A DNA stretch of 64,000 bases from Allobosea sp. ASV33. Lineage in GTDB: Bacteria; Pseudomonadota; Alphaproteobacteria; Rhizobiales; Beijerinckiaceae. Below are positions 1 to 7,936 of this stretch, piece by piece. The notes beneath the pieces are model-generated. The model searched no databases. It had not been told where the DNA came from and worked only from the letters and a program-made list of their open reading frames with translations. The stretch is taken from contig NZ_JAELTI010000008.1 of assembly GCF_016428755.1 (NCBI RefSeq), positions 1 through 64,000 of the forward strand, given 5' to 3'. Each line of letters begins with the position of its first letter. The stretch's first letter is position 1. A program made the translations under genes and the position numbers.

Positions 1-1
1 C

Positions 2-1120
2 CCGCCGGGCTCGGCTGATTTCGTCAACCCGAACTTCGACGTCGCCTATCTGGAGGCCTGGATCGCCGTCGAAGACCGGGCGCCGGTGATACTGGAGGTG
101 CCAGAGGTGAAGGGGCGGTACTACACCGCGCAAATCCTCGACGAATGGGGCGAGGTCATCGTCAACATCAACGAGCGCACCTTCCCATCCAAACCCTTCG
201 GCAAGTTCGCGCTGGTGAAGCCGGGCTCGACCGCGAAAATCCCTGCGGGCGCCGCTCGCATCGAGCTGCATTCCAGTAAGGCCAAGATGCTCGGCCGGGT
301 CGAGTTCAAGGGCGACCGCGACGGAGCCATCAAGCTCCAGCACGCGTTCAAGCTGACGCCGCCGCCCAAGGTCGCCATCAGGAAGCCACCGCCGATCACC
401 ATCTTCAACAACAAGGAGCTGATCGGCGCCGAGATCTTTGATGACGTCGATGCGAAGCTCGCCAGTGCCCTGGACGTGTCCCCGGTAGCTGCAGAGATGC
501 AGCAGAAGGTCCGCGCCGTCGCGGCCTATGTGGCATCATCGCCCGAGGCGCGCGCTGCGGTTGACGCCCAGTTGCGCAAGGTCGTCCCCGCATTCCAGGA
601 ATACGCGCTGACCAAGAGCGCGCCCTACCGCAACCACTGGGTCGGCGCGGGCCAGGCCGGCAACTTCGGCAAGGACTTTTGGCTCCGAACGTCGGTCAAC
701 TTCGCCGGTATCTGGGCGAACGTCCCCGACGAGGTGATCTATCTGGTTGCCACGCGCGATGCCGACGAGAAGCCCCTGAACGGCAGCAACGGCTACGTGA
801 TGCACTTCCCGGCCGACAAGCTGCCGCAGTCGGTGGTCAATGGCTATTGGTCGGTCATCCTGGTGGGGCTGCCCGACTACCGGGTCGTCCCGAACCCGCT
901 CAACCGGTTCAACTTCAACAGCAACACGGCGCTTACCTTCGAGGCCGACGGGTCCCTGAAGATCGGCATCGGCTCGAAACTGCCGGCGGGCGTGCCCGAA
1001 CCGAACTGGCTGCCGGCGCCCGAGGGCAAGCCGTTCTCGCTGACCTTCCGGACCTATGTCCCGAAGGATGTCGTCAAGCACGGCGAGTGGCAGCCCGCCG
1101 CGGTCACCAAGGTCAACTAA
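2..1120 (+). CDS. DUF1254/DUF1214 domain protein, 5' end cut by window edge
   Basis: The reading frame is open from base 2, and the codons before the first GTG (86) continue the family pattern (NPNFDVAYLEAW, then PVILEVP and RYYTAQILDEW), so the true start lies left of the window. The first third is the DUF1254 domain. The last ~110 residues are DUF1214, with GNFGKDFWLRTSVNFAGIW, YVMHFPADKLP, NGYWSVILVG and a final FRTYVPK. Proteins of this family are usually exported and their biochemical role is unknown. A second member of the same family follows after 43 bases, so the two are probably co-transcribed. Family assignment is firm; function is not known. Confidence 0.85.
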   Translation, partial: PPGSADFVNPNFDVAYLEAWIAVEDRAPVILEVPEVKGRYYTAQILDEWGEVIVNINERTFPSKPFGKFALVKPGSTAKIPAGAARIELHSSKAKMLGRVEFKGDRDGAIKLQHAFKLTPPPKVAIRKPPPITIFNNKELIGAEIFDDVDAKLASALDVSPVAAEMQQKVRAVAAYVASSPEARAAVDAQLRKVVPAFQEYALTKSAPYRNHWVGAGQAGNFGKDFWLRTSVNFAGIWANVPDEVIYLVATRDADEKPLNGSNGYVMHFPADKLPQSVVNGYWSVILVGLPDYRVVPNPLNRFNFNSNTALTFEADGSLKIGIGSKLPAGVPEPNWLPAPEGKPFSLTFRTYVPKDVVKHGEWQPAAVTKVN

Positions 1121-1163
1121 GCACCCATTCTGAGCCGACGCCCAAAACCGCAGGAGATGCACG

Positions 1164-2195
1164 ATGTCGAAGCTAGCACTCCAGATCGTGGTGGTGGCAT
1201 GGGCCGCTTCTGGCGTCGCCATGGCCCAGATGCCGCCCTCCGCTGCCAAGATCCCGGTCAACCCGGACAACTTCGTCAGAGCCGAGACGGACCTGTACGC
1301 CGGCAACATCGTGAAGGACGGCGGCCTGGGCAAGTTCGTCCATCGTCGGGAGCCGGCCGCCATCGACAACCAGACGGTCGTCAGGCTCAACCGCGACACC
1401 CTCTATTCGGCTGCCGTCTTCGACTTGGACGCCGGCCCCGTGACCATCGCGATCCCGCCAGTCGGGAATCGGTTCGTCTCGATGCAGGTCATCAACGAGG
1501 ATCAATATACCCCTCAGGTCACATACGGGGCCGGTACCCGCACGCTGACCCGGAAGAACGTCGGGACCCGCTACGTCGTGGCCGCGGTCCGGACGCTGGT
1601 GAACCCCGCCGACCCCAAGGACGTGATGGCTGCCCACGCGGTCCAGGACGGGATTACGGTCAAGCAGAAGTCGGTCGGCAAGTTCGAGACCCCCGCCTGG
1701 GACCTGGTGAGCCAGAAGAAGGTCCGGGATGCGTTGCTGGCGCTGGCCGCCACCTTGCCGGATGCCAACCGGATGTTCGGGACCAAGGCCGAGGTCGATC
1801 CCGTGCGCCGGCTCATCGGCAGCGCCTCTGCCTGGGGCGGCAACCCCGACAAGGAGGCCATCTACCTAAACGTGACGCCGCCCAAGAACGATGGGGCGAC
1901 CAATTATGTGCTCAAGGTCAAGGACGTGCCGGTCAACGGCTTCTGGTCGGTGAGCCTCTACAACGGCGAGGGCTATTACCAGAAGAACGATCTCAACGCC
2001 TATTCGCTGAACAACATCACCGCCGCGAAGGACCCCGATGGCTCGGTCACCGTGCGGTTCGGCGGCTGCGATGGGAAGGTCCCGAACTGCCTGCCGATCA
2101 TGAAGGACTGGAACTACATGGTCCGGCTGTATCGACCCAAGGCCGAAATCCTGAGTGGCCGCTGGAAGTTCCCCACCGCGCAGCCGACGAACTGA
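1164..2195 (+). CDS. Exported DUF1254/DUF1214 domain protein
   Basis: 343 residues. An N-terminal signal peptide (hydrophobic run LALQIVVVAWAASGVAMA, cleavage after ...AMA) predicts a periplasmic protein. DUF1254 covers roughly residues 30-150 (NRDTLYSAAVFDLDAGP, RFVSMQVINEDQY). DUF1214 covers about 240-340 (NYVLKVKDVPVNGFWSVSLY, then YQKNDLNAYSLNN). An SD-like AGGAGA sits upstream of ATG 1164. It lies 43 bases after another DUF1254/DUF1214 gene, and the two are diverged, so this is an old tandem duplication or a functional pair. No enzymatic activity is established for this family. It converges on phaR, with a terminator between them. Confidence 0.85.
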   Translation: MSKLALQIVVVAWAASGVAMAQMPPSAAKIPVNPDNFVRAETDLYAGNIVKDGGLGKFVHRREPAAIDNQTVVRLNRDTLYSAAVFDLDAGPVTIAIPPVGNRFVSMQVINEDQYTPQVTYGAGTRTLTRKNVGTRYVVAAVRTLVNPADPKDVMAAHAVQDGITVKQKSVGKFETPAWDLVSQKKVRDALLALAATLPDANRMFGTKAEVDPVRRLIGSASAWGGNPDKEAIYLNVTPPKNDGATNYVLKVKDVPVNGFWSVSLYNGEGYYQKNDLNAYSLNNITAAKDPDGSVTVRFGGCDGKVPNCLPIMKDWNYMVRLYRPKAEILSGRWKFPTAQPTN

Positions 2196-2229
2196 AAAAA
2201 AACCGCGCCCTCGTTCCCCGAGAGCGCGG
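2195..2229 (-). terminator. Rho-independent terminator of phaR
   Basis: Read on the minus strand, a 10-bp stem (2220-2229 pairing with 2203-2212, one mismatch) with a 7-base loop is followed by a run of eight T (2202-2195). It lies about 20 bases after the phaR stop. The hairpin also sits just after the DUF1254 gene on the plus strand, so it separates two convergent units. Confidence 0.8.
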
Positions 2230-2250
2230 CTCTAAATCGTCAGGCTGACT

Positions 2251-2853
2251 TCAGCGCGAGCGCGACAGCTTGTCCAGGCGCTCGCGCATCTCGTTGAGCT
2301 CGCGCTTGAGATCGCCGATGTCGCCGCTGGCGGCTTCCGCCGCGGGCTTCGCGCCGGCGGCCGCATCCTGCTTGGCCTGCGCCGCCGCGGTGAACGGGTT
2401 GAACAGCCGGAAGGCCTCCTGGAAGATCTGCATGTTGGCCCGCGTCTGCGCCTGGATGGCGTCGAGCGCGTTGCCGCCGAAGGCCGAGCCGCTGAAGGCC
2501 TTGGTCATCTGCTCGCGGAACTTGCTCTGCTCCTGCGTGAGGTTCTCCATCGAGAACTCCAGGTAGCGCGGCACCAGCGCCTGCATGCTGTCGCCGTAGA
2601 AGCGGATGAGCTGGCGCAAGAACGCGATCGGCAGCAGGTTCTGCCCGTCCTTGGCCTCCTCGTCGAAGATGATCTGTGCCAGCACCGAGCGCGTGATGTC
2701 CTCGCCGGACTTGGCGTCGTAGACCACGAAATCCTCGCCCCCGCGCACGAGCCCGGCGAGATCCTCCAAGGTTACATAGGAACTGGTGCCCGTATGATAG
2801 AGACGCCGATTGGCGTATTTCTTGATGACGGTCGGTTCTTTGTCGCTGGCCAT
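2251..2853 (-). CDS. phaR: PHA synthesis repressor PhaR
   Basis: 200 residues. The N-terminal PHB/PHA accumulation regulator DNA-binding domain is recognisable from VIKKYANRRLYHTGTSSYVTL and the following FVVYDAKSGEDITRSVL. The PHB_acc domain follows (LLPIAFLRQLIRFYGDSMQ, VPRYLEFSMENL), then an Ala-rich linker and a C-terminal coiled coil (DLKRELNEMRERLDKLSR). PhaR binds PHB granules and represses phasin and other pha genes when polymer is absent. Of two adjacent ATGs (2856, 2853) the second is preferred because a GCGGGA SD lies 4 bases from it. The frame is open further upstream, but homology starts here. It is divergent from phaA. Confidence 0.93.
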   Translation of the reverse strand: MASDKEPTVIKKYANRRLYHTGTSSYVTLEDLAGLVRGGEDFVVYDAKSGEDITRSVLAQIIFDEEAKDGQNLLPIAFLRQLIRFYGDSMQALVPRYLEFSMENLTQEQSKFREQMTKAFSGSAFGGNALDAIQAQTRANMQIFQEAFRLFNPFTAAAQAKQDAAAGAKPAAEAASGDIGDLKRELNEMRERLDKLSRSR

Positions 2854-3161
2854 CATATCCCGCTTGACGTTGATCCGCGGCCACCGGTGGTTCCGGCATG
2901 CTCGGCGAAACGGTCTCCCATATGGCGCGACGATAGCCTGTCGGTGCTGCACCGCAAGCTCTTTGAGCGAATGCGGCAAAAATCGCCGAAGTCCTGCAAC
3001 CACAAGCATGTACCCTCCGTTACGTCACGCCGACGGCGACGCCCCGGACGATTTCGGCGCCCGCCCGTCTTGACGCCGTCGCGGCAGGCTTCGAAGGTGG
3101 CGGGGAACGGTTGCGCCGGCGGGAGCGGTGCGGCCGCAACAACAAAGCGAGGAACCCTCTC
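2854..3161. promoter_or_regulatory. Divergent phaR/phaA control region
   Basis: 308 bases between the starts of phaR and phaA with no gene of their own. A short inverted repeat CTGC-N3-GCAA at 2947-2957 resembles the TGC-rich half-sites described for PhaR binding, so autoregulation is plausible but unproven. The phaA SD (GCGAGGA) lies at 3147-3153. No convincing -35/-10 pair could be fixed by eye. Confidence 0.35.
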
Positions 3162-4340
3162 ATGGCAGATTCGGATATCGTGATCGTCGGCGCGGCCCGC
3201 ACGGCGGTCGGTGCCTTCAACGGCGCTTTTGCCAACACTCCCGCCCATGATCTCGCCGCCGTCGCGATCAAGGAAGCGCTGAAGCGGGCCAAGGTCGAGG
3301 CCGCCGAGGTCGACGAGCTGGTGATGGGCCAGGTGCTCGCCGCCGGCCAGGGCCAGAACCCGGCCCGCCAGGCCGCCATGGCCGCCGGCATCCCGCAGGA
3401 GAAGACCGCCTGGGGCCTGAACCAGCTCTGCGGCTCGGGCCTGCGCACGGTCGCGATCGGCCTGCAGCAGATCGCCAACGGCGACGCGAACGTCATCGTC
3501 GCCGGCGGCATGGAATCGATGTCGCTCGCCCCGCACGCGGCCTACATGCGCGCCGGCACCAAGATGGGCGACGTCAAGTTCGTCGACACCATGATCAAGG
3601 ACGGCCTCTGGGACGCCTTCCACGGCTACCACATGGGCACGACGGCCGAGAACGTCGCGACCAAGTATCAGATCAGCCGCGAGGAGCAGGACCGCTTCGC
3701 CGTCGGCTCGCAGAACAAGGCCGAGGCCGCCCAGAAAGCCGGCCGGTTCAAGGACGAGATCGCGCCGGTCACCATCTCCTCGCGCAAGGGCGACATCGTC
3801 GTCGATAGCGACGAGTATCCGCGCCATGGCGCGACGCTGGAGGCCATGGCCAAGCTCCGCCCCGCCTTCTCGAAGGACGGCACGGTGACCGCCGGCAATG
3901 CGTCGGGCCTCAATGACGGCGCCGCCGCGCTCGTCATCATGACCGCCAAGGAAGCGGCCCGCCGCGGCCTCACCCCGCTCGCCCGCATCGCCTCCTGGGC
4001 GACGGCCGGCGTCGATCCCGCGATCATGGGCACCGGCCCGATCCCCTCGACCCGCAAGGCGCTTGAGAAGGCCGGCTGGAAGGTCGGCGATCTCGATCTG
4101 GTCGAGGCGAACGAGGCCTTCGCGGCGCAGGCTCTGGCGGTCAACAAGGACCTCGGCTGGAACCCGGACATCGTCAACGTCAATGGCGGCGCGATCGCGA
4201 TCGGCCATCCGATCGGCGCGTCCGGCGCCCGCGTGCTGGTGACGCTGCTGCACGAGATGGCCAAGCGCGACGCCAAGAAGGGCCTGGCCACGCTCTGCAT
4301 CGGCGGCGGCATGGGCGTCGCCATGGCCGTGGAGCGCTGA
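3162..4340 (+). CDS. phaA: Acetyl-CoA acetyltransferase (beta-ketothiolase)
   Basis: 392 residues, the usual length. It condenses two acetyl-CoA to acetoacetyl-CoA, the first step of polyhydroxybutyrate synthesis in the cytoplasm. The thiolase landmarks are all present: the acylated cysteine C90 in [17 protein letters not shown]349 in IGHPIGASG, and the second catalytic cysteine C379 in CIGGGMG. These positions match the Zoogloea enzyme within one residue. ATG 3162 is chosen because SD GCGAGGA lies 8 bases upstream and homology starts at [10 protein letters not shown]. It leads a phaA-DUF1737-phaB unit and is divergent from phaR. Confidence 0.96.
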   Translation: MADSDIVIVGAARTAVGAFNGAFANTPAHDLAAVAIKEALKRAKVEAAEVDELVMGQVLAAGQGQNPARQAAMAAGIPQEKTAWGLNQLCGSGLRTVAIGLQQIANGDANVIVAGGMESMSLAPHAAYMRAGTKMGDVKFVDTMIKDGLWDAFHGYHMGTTAENVATKYQISREEQDRFAVGSQNKAEAAQKAGRFKDEIAPVTISSRKGDIVVDSDEYPRHGATLEAMAKLRPAFSKDGTVTAGNASGLNDGAAALVIMTAKEAARRGLTPLARIASWATAGVDPAIMGTGPIPSTRKALEKAGWKVGDLDLVEANEAFAAQALAVNKDLGWNPDIVNVNGGAIAIGHPIGASGARVLVTLLHEMAKRDAKKGLATLCIGGGMGVAMAVER

Positions 4341-4356
4341 GACAAGCGCCCCGCTC

Positions 4357-4572
4357 ATGGCGAAGCGCACGACACTCTACCGCTATCTCACCGGCCCCGA
4401 TGACGCCTCCTTCTGTCATCGGGTTTCGGAAGCGCTGAGCCTCGGCTGGTCGCTCTACGGCCAGCCGACCCTGACCTTCGACGCGGTCAAGGGCCGGGTC
4501 ATCTGTGGCCAGGCCATCATCAAGGACGTGGACGCGGATTACGCGCCCACTCTCAAATTATCTGAACAATAA
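4357..4572 (+). CDS. DUF1737 small protein between phaA and phaB
   Basis: 71 residues, nearly all one DUF1737 domain (LYRYLTGPDDASFCHRVSEAL, then GWSLYGQPT and GRVICGQAIIK). The domain is a small alpha/beta unit of unknown function. It starts 16 bases after phaA and ends 43 bases before phaB on the same strand, so it is almost certainly co-transcribed with both. A role connected with PHB synthesis is suggested only by position. The SD is weak, so translation may depend on coupling to phaA. Confidence 0.85.
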   Translation: MAKRTTLYRYLTGPDDASFCHRVSEALSLGWSLYGQPTLTFDAVKGRVICGQAIIKDVDADYAPTLKLSEQ

Positions 4573-4615
4573 CGGCGGCAAGCCGGAAGACGATCACTGA
4601 AAGGGAGAATGGCCT

Positions 4616-5341
4616 ATGGCGAAGGTGGCATTGGTTACGGGGGGCTCGCGCGGCATCGGCGAGGCGATCTCGAAGGGTCTGAAAGCGGCCGGCTACAACG
4701 TCGCCGCGAGCTATGCCGGCAATGACGAGGCTGCGGCCAGGTTCACCGCCGAGACCGGCATCAAGACCTATAAATGGGACGTCTCGGATTATGAGTCCTG
4801 CGTCGCCGGCATCGCCAAGGTCGAGGCCGATCTCGGACCCGTCGACATCCTCGTCAACAATGCCGGCATCACCCGCGACGGCATGTTCCACAAGATGACG
4901 AAGGAACAGTGGGACGCGGTGATCAACACCAACCTGAACTCGCTGTTCAACATGACCCGGCCGGTCTGGGAGGGCATGCGCGCCCGCAAGTTCGGCCGCG
5001 TCATCTGCATCTCGTCGATCAACGGCCAGAAGGGCCAGATGGGCCAGGTGAACTACTCCGCCGCCAAGGCCGGCGATATCGGCTTCGTCAAGGCGCTGGC
5101 CCAGGAAGGCGCGCGCGCCGGCATCACCGTCAACGCGATCTGCCCCGGCTATATCGCGACCGAAATGGTCAAGGCGATCGACCCGGCCGTGATCGAGAAG
5201 TCGATCCTGCCGCATATCCCGGTCGGGCGCCTCGGCGAGCCAGAGGAGATCGCCCGCGCCGTGGTGTTCCTCGCCAGCGACGACGCCGGCTTCATCACCG
5301 GCTCGACGATATCCGCCAATGGCGGCCAGTACATGGCCTGA
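4616..5341 (+). CDS. phaB: Acetoacetyl-CoA reductase
   Basis: 241 residues, a classical short-chain dehydrogenase. It reduces acetoacetyl-CoA to (R)-3-hydroxybutyryl-CoA with NADPH, the second step of PHB synthesis. It shows the cofactor motif GGSRGIG (9-15), NNAG (81-84), catalytic serine near 134 in CISSINGQKG, and Y147/K151 in the YSAAK motif. The C-terminal GSTISANGGQYMA is typical of PhaB. SD AAAGGGAGA precedes ATG 4616. It is the last gene of the pha unit, followed by a strong terminator. The polymerase gene phaC is not in this window. Confidence 0.95.
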   Translation: MAKVALVTGGSRGIGEAISKGLKAAGYNVAASYAGNDEAAARFTAETGIKTYKWDVSDYESCVAGIAKVEADLGPVDILVNNAGITRDGMFHKMTKEQWDAVINTNLNSLFNMTRPVWEGMRARKFGRVICISSINGQKGQMGQVNYSAAKAGDIGFVKALAQEGARAGITVNAICPGYIATEMVKAIDPAVIEKSILPHIPVGRLGEPEEIARAVVFLASDDAGFITGSTISANGGQYMA

Positions 5342-5385
5342 TCGGCCGCACCGCCTGATGCTCGCAGGCGGCTGAAACAGAAAGA

Positions 5386-5426
5386 CCCCGGAACCGCCTC
5401 ACGGCCGGTTCCGGGGCCTTTTCGTT
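5386..5426 (+). terminator. Terminator of the phaA-phaB unit
   Basis: A perfect 10-bp stem CCCCGGAACC/GGTTCCGGGG (5386-5395 with 5407-5416) with an 11-base loop is followed by CCTTTTCGTTT. It lies 45 bases after the phaB stop. Confidence 0.85.
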
Positions 5427-5479
5427 TGAGTGATGAGACAGCATTGGCCTTGAAGGCTTCGCCTTGTCCGACAACACGA

Positions 5480-5575
5480 GTCATCCCGGACGGAGCGAAG
5501 CGGAGATCCGGTATCCATGCCTGAACCTGTGCCGGATACGCTCCGGCATGGATCCCGGGTCAAGCCCGGGATGAC
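5480..5575. repeat. Intergenic palindromic element, copy 1
   Basis: 96 bases starting GTCATCCCGG and ending CCCGGGATGAC, with an inner inverted pair around ATCCATGCC/GGCATGGAT. It belongs to the 15-copy family seen throughout the window. It lies between convergent phaB and the MFS gene. Confidence 0.85.
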
Positions 5576-5605
5576 CCGCGTGGTTCCGGCGGGACCTTGC
5601 AACCC

Positions 5606-6808
5606 TCACCCCTGCCGGCCGCCCTTCGGCAGCAGGAAGGTCAGCAGGCCGAAAGCCGGCAGCCAGGCGCAGATCTTGAACACCTCGATGATGCCGATCT
5701 TGTCGGCGAGCAGGCCGATGCCCGCCGCCGCCACGCCGCCGAGCCCGAAGGACAGGCCGTAGAACAGCCCGCCGACGAGGCCGACCCGGTGCGGCACGAG
5801 GTCGATCGCGTAGATCAGGATCGCCGAGAAGGCGCTCGACATGATGAAGGAGACCACGATGCTGAGCACGCCCGTCCAGAACAGGTCGGCATGGGGCAGC
5901 ATCAGCGCGAAGGGCAGCGAGCCCAGGATCGAGAGCCAGATCACCCGGTCGCGGCCGATCTTGTCGCCGATCATGCCGCCGACGATCACGCCGATAGCTC
6001 CGACGACGAGATAGAGGAACAGCATGATCTGCGAGAGCTGGATCTCGATGCCGAAGCGCTCGATCAGGTAGAAGGTGTAATAGGAGGTGAAAGCCGCCGT
6101 GTAGCCGTTCTTCGAGATCAGCAGCATCACCAGCACGGCCATCGCCAGCAGCACGCGCCCATGCGGCAGGCCGTGGCTGGCGCTTTCCTCGACATGGGCT
6201 GCGGAGGATTTCTGCTCGCGCCGCATCGCCGAATAGCGGGACCCGAGCCAGCCCATCACCAGCATCGCCACCAGCACCACGCCGGAGAACCAGGACAGGC
6301 TCGCCTGCCCGCGCGGCATCACCACCGCCGCCGCCAGCAGCGGGCCGACCGAATAGCCGATATGGCCGCCGACCTGGAACACGCCCTGCGCCAGGCCCTG
6401 CCGGCCAGCCGCGGAATGGCGCGCCATCCGCGTCGCTTCCGGATGGAACACCGCCGAACCCAGTCCGATCAGCCCCGCCGCAAGCAGGACCATGACGTAG
6501 CTATGGGCGAAGGAGAGCATCAGCAGGCCCGCCAGCGTCGCGCACATGCCGGCGACCATCGCATAGGGCCAGGGCTTGCGATCGGTGACGAAGCCGAGGA
6601 TCGGCTGCAGCAGCGACGAGGTCACCTGGAAGGCGAGCGTAATCAGGCCGATCTGCACGAAATCGAGCTGATAGTTCTCCTTGAACAGCGGATAGAGCGC
6701 CGGGATCATCGACTGGACGAGATCGTTCAGCAGATGCGCGAGGCTGAGCGCCGCCAGAACCGGCATCAGCGGGCGGCGAGCGACGGATTGCAGCGGGATC
6801 GTGGTCAT
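5606..6808 (-). CDS. MFS exporter, fosmidomycin-resistance (Fsr) type
   Basis: 400 residues with about twelve hydrophobic segments. The N-terminal LAALSLAHLLNDLVQSMIPALYPL and following QIGLITLAFQVTSSLLQP, then AVFHPEATRMAR and QVGGHIGYSVGP, are hallmarks of the Fsr/YfmO-like MFS branch, which includes drug-efflux members. The substrate here is unknown. The start is taken at ATG 6808 (MTTIPLQS), since 20 upstream in-frame codons are not family-like. It is divergent from the DMT exporter gene at 6967 and convergent with phaB across repeat copy 1. Confidence 0.85.
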   Translation of the reverse strand: MTTIPLQSVARRPLMPVLAALSLAHLLNDLVQSMIPALYPLFKENYQLDFVQIGLITLAFQVTSSLLQPILGFVTDRKPWPYAMVAGMCATLAGLLMLSFAHSYVMVLLAAGLIGLGSAVFHPEATRMARHSAAGRQGLAQGVFQVGGHIGYSVGPLLAAAVVMPRGQASLSWFSGVVLVAMLVMGWLGSRYSAMRREQKSSAAHVEESASHGLPHGRVLLAMAVLVMLLISKNGYTAAFTSYYTFYLIERFGIEIQLSQIMLFLYLVVGAIGVIVGGMIGDKIGRDRVIWLSILGSLPFALMLPHADLFWTGVLSIVVSFIMSSAFSAILIYAIDLVPHRVGLVGGLFYGLSFGLGGVAAAGIGLLADKIGIIEVFKICAWLPAFGLLTFLLPKGGRQG

Positions 6809-6966
6809 AAAACAGGCAATGAGCCCGCTTTTGCTTGCGGTCAACGGGGCCGGGAGCATGGCGCCCATGGCTGCAAGGCTGGGTTGCGGTGCAGCACCGC
6901 TGCCGACCCATCGGCAAGCCCGGCGAAACCTGCTATCGCCGCGCGGTCTTCACGCCCGGCCCGCTC

Positions 6967-7824
6967 ATGACCTCCCGCACCGCGACTCTCATCGGCTTCT
7001 GCGCCATCCTGCTCTGGTCGACGCTCGCGCTGTTCACGGCGATGTCGGGGCGCGTTCCGCCGTTCCAGCTCGTCGCGATGACCTTCGTCATCGGCGGCCT
7101 GCTGATCCTCGCGATCACGGCCTTGCGCGGGCAGCTCTCGCGCATCCGCCCGACGCCGGCCTCCTTTGCGCTCGGGCTCTACGGCCCGTTCGGCGACACC
7201 GCTCTCTACTATGCCGCGGTGAAGACCGCGCCAGCGGCCGAAGCCAACCTGATCCACTACCTCTGGCCGCTCCTGATCGTGCTCTTCGCGGCGCTGCTGC
7301 CGGGCGGCGGCCTCAAGCCCCGCCACCTGATCGGCGCGCTGATCGGACTGGTGGCGACAGGCCTGCTCGTGTCCGGCGGCCTCGGATCCGGCGGCGGATT
7401 GGCGCTCGGTCATGTCCTGGCCGCGCTCGGCGCCTTCGTCTGGGCGAGCTATTCGGTGGCCTCGCGCCGCTTCGCCAATGTGCCCTCGGAGAGCCTCTGC
7501 GTGACCATGTTGGGCTGCGCCATCCCAGCGCTCGCCTGTCACTTCGCCTTCGAGACCACGCTCTGGTCGCTGACACCCGTCGAATGGGGCGGCGTGCTGG
7601 GACTTGGGCTCGGCTCGATCGGGCTCGCCTTCGTCGTCTGGGATATCGGCATGAAGCAGGGCGACGTCGCCCTGCTCGGCGTCGCCTCCTATGCAGCACC
7701 GGTGCTCTCGACGCTGGTCCTCGTGCTGTTCGGCTATGCCGCCGCGAGCTGGCTGCTGGCCTCGTCCTGCGCGCTGATCGTGGTGGGAGCGCTGGTCGCG
7801 AGCGGCGGCGGGCGGAAGGCCTAG
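6967..7824 (+). CDS. EamA/DMT-family exporter (YddG-like)
   Basis: 285 residues with ten predicted membrane helices in two EamA repeats. The N-terminus MTSRTATLIGFCAILLWST closely resembles the opening of the aromatic amino-acid exporter YddG, and ANLIHYLWPLLIVLF is also in that style. Substrate assignment remains inference. ATG 6967 fits the family; the in-frame extension upstream lacks membrane character. It is separated by 158 bases from the divergent MFS gene. It ends 12 bases before repeat copy 2 and converges with the DUF4175 gene. Confidence 0.82.
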   Translation: MTSRTATLIGFCAILLWSTLALFTAMSGRVPPFQLVAMTFVIGGLLILAITALRGQLSRIRPTPASFALGLYGPFGDTALYYAAVKTAPAAEANLIHYLWPLLIVLFAALLPGGGLKPRHLIGALIGLVATGLLVSGGLGSGGGLALGHVLAALGAFVWASYSVASRRFANVPSESLCVTMLGCAIPALACHFAFETTLWSLTPVEWGGVLGLGLGSIGLAFVVWDIGMKQGDVALLGVASYAAPVLSTLVLVLFGYAAASWLLASSCALIVVGALVASGGGRKA

Positions 7825-7836
7825 GAGACAAGGCGC

Positions 7837-7917
7837 GTCATTCTGGGGCTTGACCCGAGAATCTCATGACGAGAAGGCACACGTTTCCGAGATGCTCGGG
7901 TCAGGCCCGAGCATGAC
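7837..7917. repeat. Intergenic palindromic element, copy 2 (divergent)
   Basis: 81 bases, GTCATTCTGGGGC... to ...GAGCATGACGAG, with internal CTTGACCCGAGA / TGCTCGGGTCAGG. It is a shorter, more diverged member of the family and sits between two convergent genes. Confidence 0.7.
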
Positions 7918-7936
7918 GAGCGTTTAACAGCCCTGC

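Noticed and set aside
2853..4370. 505-codon minus-strand open frame opposite phaA
   Set aside because: Antisense to an intact thiolase gene with all catalytic residues; no motif in the shadow product.
5480..5575. Palindromic element as the phaB terminator
   Set aside because: A separate perfect stem with a T run already lies at 5386-5426; the repeat ends lack T runs and also occur inside operons.
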